A stretch of 64,000 bases of DNA from Terriglobia bacterium (GTDB lineage: Bacteria > Acidobacteriota > Terriglobia > Terriglobales > Acidobacteriaceae). Each line of letters begins with the position of its first letter. Position 1 is the first letter of the stretch. This document shows positions 17,619 through 24,165 of this stretch, one piece after another. Under the pieces are notes generated by a model. The model saw only the letters and a program-made list of their open reading frames with translations, was not told where the DNA came from and ran no database searches. The stretch spans positions 1 to 64,000 of the forward strand of contig JAIQGL010000023.1 of the NCBI GenBank assembly GCA_020072585.1, in the 5' to 3' direction. Both the position numbers and the translations under genes were made by a program.

Positions 17619-19790
17619 TTATCTTCCAAACCTCACGGAGACATGTCCACCCGGCGGAATTCTCGATCCTGCTGCCGGTAACTGTTCCTGTCCCACTCCG
17701 CTTCCGCTCACTTCCAATTCAAGGCCAGCCGAATCCGCCTCTTCCAGCGCTGTGCGCAATGACTTGCCATGGAAATCAGGGACCAGCACTCCTCCAGCTA
17801 CATCCAGCACCACAGTTCCATGAGGTTGTTCCATTGTTTTCAGCACTGCCTTCTGCACTGTTACAGGTGGCGGCGCGTTCGCGCTGGGCACAGCCTTTGG
17901 CAATGGCTTGCTGGTGGCGGCAACTGTGCGCAGCTTTGCGTCTTGCGTGGGAGCGGCCGTGGGCGGAGTCACTGGCTGGGGAACCGGCGCCGGCGCATCC
18001 GCAGGCGATTGCTGGCTGCCAATATAATCCGGCGCAGCCTCGGCAGTGTCATCTTCTTTGGTATGTGCCCGCAGCCACATGCGTCTGGGATCTTGCAGCT
18101 CCACATCGTGCGGCACGTTCATATAGGCGAGCACCTGCTGCGCGATGCGCGTGAAAACCGGAGCAGCAGCTTCCCCGCCGCCATCCTTGGGATATCCGCC
18201 GGCCGGCGAATCCAGCACCACCAGCACAGTCAGTGCCGGATTATTCACCGGCGCGAATCCCGCAAACGACGCAATGTGCTGGCGATGCGAGTATCTTCCG
18301 GACGCATCAATCTTTTGCGCCGTGCCCGTCTTGCCTGCGGAGCTGTAACCATCAAGAATCGCTTTCTTTCCCGTGCCTCGCAGCACCACGCCCTCCATCA
18401 TGTGTTTCATTTGCGCTGCGGTAAGCGGCGAAATCACGCGGCGTCCCAACGCTGGATGAAACGCGATCAGCTGCGGTGTGCTGCGGGGCGGCGTGGTCCC
18501 AGCAATGATCCGCGGCGGAACGTATAACCCATCGTTGGCAATAATGGAAGCCATGGACGCCAACTGCACCGGCGACACGCCAATCTCCTGCCCCATGGAA
18601 ATCGCGCCAATGCTCACCTTCGACCAGCGGCTGACTGGCTTGGTCATACCCCGGGTTTCACCCGGCAGCTCAATCCGCGTCTGCGTGCCGAATCCAAACG
18701 CGCGAATGTAACGATCAAACCTCTCTTCACCCAGCCGCAGCGCGATCTTGATGGCGCCCACGTCGCTTGAATGCTCCAGGATCTGGGTCACCGTAAGCCC
18801 AGCGTATGGATGGTGATCGTGAATGCGCAGGCCGTTCACCACGATGGAACCCATCTGGCAGTCAATCACCTCGTCTGGATTTGTGATCTTCTCTTCCAGC
18901 GCCGCAGCCAGCGTTACGATCTTGAATGTCGACCCGGGCTCATAGATGTCACTCACGGCGCGGTTCTTGAGCGCCTGCGGGTTTACCTTATTAAAGATAT
19001 TGGGATTGAACGTGGGCCAGTTCGCCAGCGCCAGTATTTCTCCGGTATGCGGGTTCTGCACGATCACTGTACCCGCCTCCGCCTGCGTCTCCCCAATCGC
19101 ACGGGCCAGTTCCCGCTCCGCAATGTATTGGATCTTTTCATCGATGGTGAGCACCACGTTTTCGCCCGGATCAGGGTTCTTCTCTACGCGGCCCAGCCAG
19201 CGCCGCTTATTGTCCATGGTGATCAGCATCTTGCCGGGCTTGCCGGTCAACTGGGGCTCAAATTCGTGTTCCACGCCGCCAAGACCTGCATCGTCCAGGC
19301 CTACATAACCCAGCACCTGGGCTGCCAGCTCTCCTTTGGGATAAAATCTTTTGGATTCCTTCTGGAAGTAAATTCCTTTCAAGTTGAGCGCGCGGACACG
19401 GGCACTGGTTGGGTTATCAATCTTGCGTGCTACCCACGCAAACGCTTTGGAGCCGCGCATGCGGCTTTCAATTTCAGTGGCGTCGGCCTTGAGCACGCGG
19501 CTTAGCACTTGCGCTGCGGAGTGAACATCAGGAACTTCCGAGGGGACGGCGAAGACCGAGTCCACGCTCACCGTCATGGCAAGCTCATTGCCGCGACGGT
19601 CATAGATGTTCCCGCGGACGGGAGAAACCTCTATGCTGCGCTGCTGCTGTTTGGCAGCACGCTGCGTGTAGTCGCCGTAATTGATGATCTGCAACCAGAC
19701 CAGCCGTCCGCAGATCACCAAAAACCAAAATAAAAGGAAGCCCGCAAGAATGAAGAGCCGCGTGTTGCCGTTTTGATTTATTTGGGCCAT
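17619..19790 (-). CDS. ftsI: Division-type penicillin-binding protein with PASTA domain (FtsI/PBP2x-like)
   Basis: A 723-aa class B transpeptidase that cross-links septal peptidoglycan. TM helix about residues 11-34; dimerisation domain about 50-200 (VRGNIYDRRGNELA); transpeptidase domain about 235-560 with S287-T-F-K290 (nucleophile Ser287), S341-S-D343 and K487-T-G-T490. The middle motif is normally SxN; here it reads SSD. A Pro/Ala-rich linker (PAPVPQPVTPPTAAP) leads to a single C-terminal PASTA domain (VLVPDFHGKSLRTALEEA). It lies downstream of ftsL in the dcw order, but no murE follows: the next gene is on the opposite strand. Confidence 0.94.
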   Translation of the reverse strand: MAQINQNGNTRLFILAGFLLFWFLVICGRLVWLQIINYGDYTQRAAKQQQRSIEVSPVRGNIYDRRGNELAMTVSVDSVFAVPSEVPDVHSAAQVLSRVLKADATEIESRMRGSKAFAWVARKIDNPTSARVRALNLKGIYFQKESKRFYPKGELAAQVLGYVGLDDAGLGGVEHEFEPQLTGKPGKMLITMDNKRRWLGRVEKNPDPGENVVLTIDEKIQYIAERELARAIGETQAEAGTVIVQNPHTGEILALANWPTFNPNIFNKVNPQALKNRAVSDIYEPGSTFKIVTLAAALEEKITNPDEVIDCQMGSIVVNGLRIHDHHPYAGLTVTQILEHSSDVGAIKIALRLGEERFDRYIRAFGFGTQTRIELPGETRGMTKPVSRWSKVSIGAISMGQEIGVSPVQLASMASIIANDGLYVPPRIIAGTTPPRSTPQLIAFHPALGRRVISPLTAAQMKHMMEGVVLRGTGKKAILDGYSSAGKTGTAQKIDASGRYSHRQHIASFAGFAPVNNPALTVLVVLDSPAGGYPKDGGGEAAAPVFTRIAQQVLAYMNVPHDVELQDPRRMWLRAHTKEDDTAEAAPDYIGSQQSPADAPAPVPQPVTPPTAAPTQDAKLRTVAATSKPLPKAVPSANAPPPVTVQKAVLKTMEQPHGTVVLDVAGGVLVPDFHGKSLRTALEEADSAGLELEVSGSGVGQEQLPAAGSRIPPGGHVSVRFGR

Positions 19791-20032
19791 TTATTGCCGA
19801 AGTCGTCGCCTTAATACTTGTTGGCGGCTATGAACGAATTCAAACTTTCTCAAACAAACCGAAGTGGACGAGCCCGACTTGCGCGGCGAGTCCGCTGTTC
19901 CAGGCGCATGAAAATCTCAAGTTCGCGACACTCTTTAAGCGGTTTGCAAAAAAAAAATGACAACCCCGGCTGTTTTTCCGGAGTCGCCATCAAGCACCGG
20001 AGACTTCCGGAGCAAGGTTCACCAACCAAAAC

Positions 20033-20509
20033 TTATTGTGCCGCGATGACGGCCACGGGCGATGCCTGCGCCATGATCGGCGTGCCCGCATCCTCAGGAT
20101 TCAGGCGGATCACCTGTCCCGGCTGCGGCGACTCAAGCCCCATCTGCCGCGCCAGCGCATCAATCCTGCCTGGATCGCGCAGTGAAGCAGCTTCCAGTTT
20201 GAGCGTGCGGTTTACTTCCACCAGGCGCTCGCGCTCGGTCTTCTGCGCTTCAATCCGGTAGCCATATTCAATGGAGCTGAAGTGCTGCCAGGCATAAAAC
20301 ATCATCACCAGGAAGAGCGCGGCCACGCTGGCGGAAAACATCCTGATTTCGCGGCGGCGCTTCGGATCGCTGATCTTGACCAGCCGGGAATTATCGATCG
20401 TCTTCTGAAAATAAAATTCCGGCGTGATCCCGGCAACGCTGCGTCGCCCTGAAGTGCGCGCGTCTACCGGTGTGATCATTCCTGTAATGTGCATTGCCGT
20501 GGCGGCCAT
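20033..20509 (-). CDS. ftsL: Cell division protein FtsL
   Basis: A 158-aa bitopic membrane protein that bridges FtsB/FtsQ and the septal synthase. Cytoplasmic tail about 1-57, one TM helix about 58-75 (ASVAALFLVMMFYAWQHF), then a coiled coil (YRIEAQKTERERLVEVNRTLKLEAASL) and a conserved RIDALARQMGLESPQPGQVIRL segment. Identification rests on topology plus position between rsmH and ftsI. Its ATG directly abuts the TAA of a 51-codon frame upstream (TAAATG), so the two are probably coupled. A 242-base gap separates it from ftsI. Confidence 0.88.
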   Translation of the reverse strand: MAATAMHITGMITPVDARTSGRRSVAGITPEFYFQKTIDNSRLVKISDPKRRREIRMFSASVAALFLVMMFYAWQHFSSIEYGYRIEAQKTERERLVEVNRTLKLEAASLRDPGRIDALARQMGLESPQPGQVIRLNPEDAGTPIMAQASPVAVIAAQ

Positions 20510-20665
20510 TTACGCTACCTCAACCATTTCCTGGCGCCATTCAAAACGGCGCAGTGGATATTGGCGCTCCAGCGCCAAAGCCTGTACCTTTTCCTGTTCG
20601 CGGGCGTGATCTTCCGCACGCACCACACTGTTGATCAGATCTTCAATCGTTTTTCCTTGAAACAT
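20510..20665 (-). CDS. Unrecognised 51-aa protein between rsmH and ftsL
   Basis: An open frame of 51 codons, easily missed for size: starts MFQGKTIEDLINSVVRAEDH, then AREQEKVQALALERQYPLRR, and ends EWRQEMVEVA. GAGG lies eight bases before its ATG at 20665, and its TAA is immediately followed by the ftsL ATG. It is charged, soluble and probably helical, with no transmembrane segment. The strong ribosome site, the exact abutment with ftsL and its position in the dcw cluster argue for a real gene. I do not know a family; a division- or envelope-related helper, or a small translational-coupling peptide, are both possible. Confidence 0.62.
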   Translation of the reverse strand: MFQGKTIEDLINSVVRAEDHAREQEKVQALALERQYPLRRFEWRQEMVEVA

Positions 20666-20819
20666 CTTCTTGTCCTCTACTTTTCTCGAGGGGTCTTTTA
20701 TTCCGGGGCGGCACCGTAAATCAGGTAGGTTGAATCGCCCAAGTTTTAGGAGGAAGGCGGTGCCTCCCCGGAAACTTTTTGTCTCGCCCGCCTACCACGG
20801 CCAGGCGAAACCAAAATTT

Positions 20820-21758
20820 TCACTTTCGCTCCGCGGCCCGCATCTTTGCGCTGCGCGACCTTGGATTGCGATCGATTTCTTCTTGCGTGGCGGTCAGCGG
20901 CTTCTTTGTAAGAACGTTGTAGATGCCGGCTTTTGCGCCATCCCGCAAAGCGTCTTTCACGATGCGGTCTTCCAGGGAGTGGAAGCTGATCACCACCAGC
21001 CTGCCTCCCTTCTTCAGGACGTCAGGCGCCGCGTCCATCAGCGCCTGCAAGTCCTCTAGTTCGCGGTTTACGAAGATTCGGATTGCCTGGAAAGTCGTGG
21101 TCGCTGGATGAATCCTTTGATGAGCCCCGGTATTCATTGACCGGAGCGCAGCCGATATGACTTGTGCCAGATGAGCGGTACTTCTTATCGGCCGCGCCCG
21201 GACAATGGCTCTGGCGATTCTCCGCGACCTCCTTTCCTCACCGAATTCGTAAATCACATTCGCGAGATCTTCTTCGCGCATGCGATTTACCACTTGATCG
21301 GCGGTGCGCTCACCCTGCGGGTCCATCCGCATGTCGAGCGGCCCTTCCGCCTGAAAACTAAATCCGCGCGCTGCATCGCCGAATTGCAGTGAACTTACGC
21401 CCAGGTCCGCCAGCAGCCCGTCAGCGCTCGCCGGCGGGACATGCTGGGGGATCTCGGCGTAAGAACTGTGCAGCAGCGTAATCTTCGGACGGTTATCACC
21501 TCCGACCCCAGAAAGCCTCTGCCGCGCCAGCTCAATCGCGTTGGTATCTTTATCGAAGCCAATCAAATGACCCTGTGGGCCGAGGCGCCTTGCGATTTCT
21601 AAACTGTGCCCGCCCAAACCCAGGGTCGCGTCGATATAAGTTCCGCCGCGCCGGATTGCCAAAAAGTCGATCGCTTCTTTTAAAAGAACGGAAACATGGC
21701 CAACTTCCCCACCGCCATGCGCTCCCTCGGGAGCTTTGTCCCAACCAAACTCTTCCAC
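20820..21758 (-). CDS. rsmH: 16S rRNA (cytosine-1402-N4)-methyltransferase RsmH (MraW)
   Basis: A 312-aa SAM-dependent methyltransferase that modifies C1402 in the decoding centre. Signatures: HVSVLLKEAIDFL at the start, SAM-binding IDATLGLGGHSLEIA and LIGFDKD, DGLLADLGVSSLQF, FQAIRIFVNRELEDL, VVISFHSLEDRIVKD and the C-terminal RNPRSRSAKMRAAE. Full length for the family. Two bases separate it from the mraZ stop, the usual mraZ-rsmH coupling. A 154-base gap follows before the small ORF and ftsL. Confidence 0.97.
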   Translation of the reverse strand: MEEFGWDKAPEGAHGGGEVGHVSVLLKEAIDFLAIRRGGTYIDATLGLGGHSLEIARRLGPQGHLIGFDKDTNAIELARQRLSGVGGDNRPKITLLHSSYAEIPQHVPPASADGLLADLGVSSLQFGDAARGFSFQAEGPLDMRMDPQGERTADQVVNRMREEDLANVIYEFGEERRSRRIARAIVRARPIRSTAHLAQVISAALRSMNTGAHQRIHPATTTFQAIRIFVNRELEDLQALMDAAPDVLKKGGRLVVISFHSLEDRIVKDALRDGAKAGIYNVLTKKPLTATQEEIDRNPRSRSAKMRAAERK

Positions 21759-21760
21759 CG

Positions 21761-22201
21761 CTAGATGCCCAGTTCGTCGAGAGTCTTCTCATCGTCAGAC
21801 GTGAATGGGTTCTCTTCTATGTCCCTCTTGTAAACCTCGATGCTCTGCACCTCGAGGTACGTCAGGTTGCCAACCACGGCCACCTCGCCATGGATCTTCG
21901 CTGACTCGCGCAGCAAAGCCGGAATCAGCACCCTGCCCTGCCCATCGATCTCCACCAGCTGCCCGTAATAGTTGGTGCGGTTCAAAAACTTTTTCTTGGT
22001 CGGATTGAAATTGGAGAGCTTGGCCAGCTTCTCCTCGATCCGCTGCCACTCCTCGAAGGGATACACTTGAGCAACCTTCCCATCGAGCGATGTGATGTAA
22101 AATTGCGTGCCGTACTTCTCGTCGATCAGACGCTTGAATTCCGCGGGGACCTTTAAACGTCCCTTCTCGTCGACCCGAGTTGGATGGTTGCCGCGAAACA
22201 T
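21761..22201 (-). CDS. mraZ: MraZ transcriptional regulator
   Basis: A 146-aa protein with two tandem AbrB-like MraZ domains (MFRGNHPTRVDEKGRLKVPA and LVEIDGQGRVLIPALLRE). MraZ forms a ring-shaped oligomer that binds repeated GTG-type boxes and represses or tunes its own dcw operon. It is the first gene of the operon here. Upstream lie a good promoter and three GTGGT boxes at 10-bp spacing, so autoregulation is well supported. The leader is about 180 bases. The ribosome site (AAGAAAG) is modest. Confidence 0.96.
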   Translation of the reverse strand: MFRGNHPTRVDEKGRLKVPAEFKRLIDEKYGTQFYITSLDGKVAQVYPFEEWQRIEEKLAKLSNFNPTKKKFLNRTNYYGQLVEIDGQGRVLIPALLRESAKIHGEVAVVGNLTYLEVQSIEVYKRDIEENPFTSDDEKTLDELGI

Positions 22202-22225
22202 TGTTCTTTCTTGCTGCTAAACCGG

Positions 22226-22241
22226 TTATTACAGGTAATAA
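22226..22241. promoter_or_regulatory. Inverted repeat in the mraZ leader
   Basis: Perfect 7-bp dyad TTATTAC-AG-GTAATAA, 25 bases upstream of the mraZ start. It could be a regulator site or a small leader structure near the ribosome-binding site. No T-run follows, so it is not a terminator. Confidence 0.45.
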
Positions 22242-22333
22242 GGAGGCGAAAACGGTCAGTTCTGGCTTTATTTCTGGTTCGGTCACCGTAATTTGGGGGA
22301 TTTTGTGCTTCATTTTCCCTTTGGCTACTTTTG

Positions 22334-22417
22334 ACCACTGACCCCTTGCACCGATCTAGCTCTTACCACTTTCAACCACTTTAGACCACATCCTACGCCT
22401 AAACAGTTGTCTGTCAA
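22334..22417 (-). promoter_or_regulatory. mraZ promoter with MraZ-type GTGGT boxes
   Basis: On the minus strand: -35 TTGACA (22417-22412), 16-bp spacer, -10 TAGGAT (22395-22390). Directly after the -10 come three GTGGT boxes at 22389-22385, 22379-22375 and 22369-22365, each 10 bp apart, two of them inside AAAGTGG. A fourth GTGGT lies at 22338-22334 with a degenerate partner (GTAGC) 10 bp on. MraZ is known to bind short directly repeated GTG/TGGG-type boxes upstream of its own gene. The boxes cover the predicted transcription start, which fits repression. Confidence 0.8.
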
Positions 22418-22564
22418 GGTCTTTTTTTATAGTCATATGTGGAAAACCGCGTTCGATGGAGTCGGGGCTGGGGCTTGTGGAACTCCAAATGGCAAAACAC
22501 CAGCTGTTGTGTTTACCGTGAAGGTTCATCGCCTTACTTCCTGTAGCCCAGCAGAGGAAGCTCA

Positions 22565-23716
22565 ATGAAGAGAGTGAGGATTCCTGCCGAATCTCCTACA
22601 GGCCTGCCTTTCACCGCGGAACAGATTCATGCCTTCCGCCTGCAACGCCATCATCTGCTCCATCGTTCTGCAAAAGATCGTTCTTCCAATGACCTGATCA
22701 CCATCTGCCGTGATGTTTGTGGCGTGCAGGCGCAGATCATGTCCGCCGCGCAACTTCAACTGTGGGCGCGTAACCCGGCCATTACTCCCGCGATGGTGAA
22801 CGATGCTCTGTGGCAGAAGCGATCGCTAGTGAAGACCACACTGATGCGGCAGACGCTGCACCTTGTCCCCTCTGATGAGTTCCCTCTCTATGTGGCCGCG
22901 CAAAGGAAGACGCGCGTCAGGGCCGTGCTAAGGGTCATGGCAAGGATGAAAATCACGCCTGATGAAGCCGAAGGACTCAGCTCTCTGATTCTTGGAGTGC
23001 TCGACGCGGGACCGGCGACGCACGGTGCCATTGCCGCTGCCGTGCGGCCCAAAGTGAGCAAACGGGTGCGCGCGTGGATGGACCGGATATGGAGCATCGT
23101 TCGTTTACCGATCGCTGAAGGCCAGATCTGCTACGGTTACGGTGAAGGCAATCAGGCAACGTTCATCCGTACCGATCATTGGCTGCCCGGCCAGACACAG
23201 ATGGATGAAGTGGAAGCGCAGAAAGAATTGTTCCGTAAGTATCTGAGCGCTTATGGCCCAGCCACGATCAAGGACTTTGCGCACTGGGCCGGAATATCCA
23301 TGGTGGATGCCCGCGCCCTGCGCCCCTTGCTGGATGCAGAGACCGTAGAACAGAACGGCCAGCTGCTCCTGCGCAAGGACATAAAACTCCTCAATGCCGC
23401 ACCCTCCGATCAAAGCTCAGTCCACCTGCTGCCCTACTTTGACGTTTACCTGCTGGCACACGCGTTCAAAGACCACTTTCTGGAAACGCGTTTGTACAAG
23501 CGTGTCTACCGCAATCAGGGATGGATTTCGCCCGTAGTGCTCATCAACGGAGAGATTGCGGGTGTGTGGGGCTATCAGACTTCACGCCGGCAAATCGACA
23601 TCGCGGTTGAGCTGTTCGAGCCGGTAAGCAAGAAGATTCGAGGGCAGATTGAAGGCCAGGCCAGAGCGCTCGCCCAGCTTTTCGAGCGAACTCCAACGAT
23701 TTCGTTCAAGAGCTGA
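22565..23716 (+). CDS. Winged-helix DNA-binding protein of the AlkZ/YcaQ (HTH_42) family
   Basis: A 383-aa protein of the family that includes the DNA glycosylases AlkZ and AlkX/YcaQ, which remove bulky or crosslinked alkylated bases. The N-terminal half has VCGVQAQIMSAAQLQLWAR, where Q55-A-Q57 matches the QxQ catalytic motif of AlkZ-type members (YcaQ types carry QxD); SLVKTTLMRQTLHLVPSDEF follows. The C-terminal half has LLPYFDVYLLAHAFKDHFL and WISPVVLINGEIAGVWGY. It starts at ATG 22565, 375 bases from the divergent mraZ promoter region. The glycosylase role is inferred from the motif; many family members are uncharacterised. Confidence 0.82.
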   Translation: MKRVRIPAESPTGLPFTAEQIHAFRLQRHHLLHRSAKDRSSNDLITICRDVCGVQAQIMSAAQLQLWARNPAITPAMVNDALWQKRSLVKTTLMRQTLHLVPSDEFPLYVAAQRKTRVRAVLRVMARMKITPDEAEGLSSLILGVLDAGPATHGAIAAAVRPKVSKRVRAWMDRIWSIVRLPIAEGQICYGYGEGNQATFIRTDHWLPGQTQMDEVEAQKELFRKYLSAYGPATIKDFAHWAGISMVDARALRPLLDAETVEQNGQLLLRKDIKLLNAAPSDQSSVHLLPYFDVYLLAHAFKDHFLETRLYKRVYRNQGWISPVVLINGEIAGVWGYQTSRRQIDIAVELFEPVSKKIRGQIEGQARALAQLFERTPTISFKS

Positions 23717-23731
23717 TCCGCCGCCGATGAA

Positions 23732-23887
23732 ATGCATTTTTTGCCTGTTCTGCTGGCTCACAAGCATCTCCGGGCGGGGCAGCGTGGCAAAGTGGTGCTG
23801 CCAGCGGATGAACTCCAGCTCTCGTTCTCCCAGGCTTACGCCTACCCGCTTCACGTCAGCTTCGCTGACGGTAGCGTATGGAATTGA
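23732..23887 (+). CDS. Possible 51-aa ORF downstream of the AlkZ-like gene
   Basis: An open frame beginning MHFLPVLLAHKHLRAGQRG and ending HVSFADGSVWN, with mostly G/C third positions as in neighbouring genes. It begins 15 bases after the AlkZ-like stop and could be a short downstream gene or a remnant. There is no clear ribosome site and no family is recognised. The rest of the 23717-24165 gap holds only the inverted repeat at 24025 and, presumably, the promoter of the next gene. Confidence 0.25.
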   Translation: MHFLPVLLAHKHLRAGQRGKVVLPADELQLSFSQAYAYPLHVSFADGSVWN

Positions 23888-24024
23888 CGACGGGCTCCCA
23901 TAGTTGCAGCACAGCGGCGTTGCAGGAGTAAGGGCAGGGGCTCCGCGTGACCTTTCTATGAACTCACCACGATCAGTGCTTTAATCCTGAGCTGAAATAT
24001 CCCAACGATCTCTCATCTTGTGCG

Positions 24025-24050
24025 CCCCATCACACAACTCTGTGATGGGG
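24025..24050. repeat. Perfect 10-bp inverted repeat upstream of the glycosidase-like gene
   Basis: CCCCATCACA-CAACTC-TGTGATGGGG, 116 bases upstream of the ATG at 24166. No T-run follows on either side, so a terminator is unlikely; an operator or a leader hairpin is more plausible. A shorter dyad, TTACT-ATTC-AGTAA, follows at 24077-24090. Confidence 0.6.
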
Positions 24051-24165
24051 TTCACATCCTTGCAACCCGTCTCTAGTTACTATTCAGTAAATAGCGATTT
24101 TGCTTCTTCCAAAGTAATCGCGGTACGCCTTGTGGCGCACATGTTCGCAAGCACTGAGGTGGGCC

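Noticed and set aside
23582-23854. 90-codon minus-strand frame overlapping the end of the AlkZ-like gene
   Set aside because: It overlaps a confident gene by about 130 bases on the other strand and has no recognisable product.
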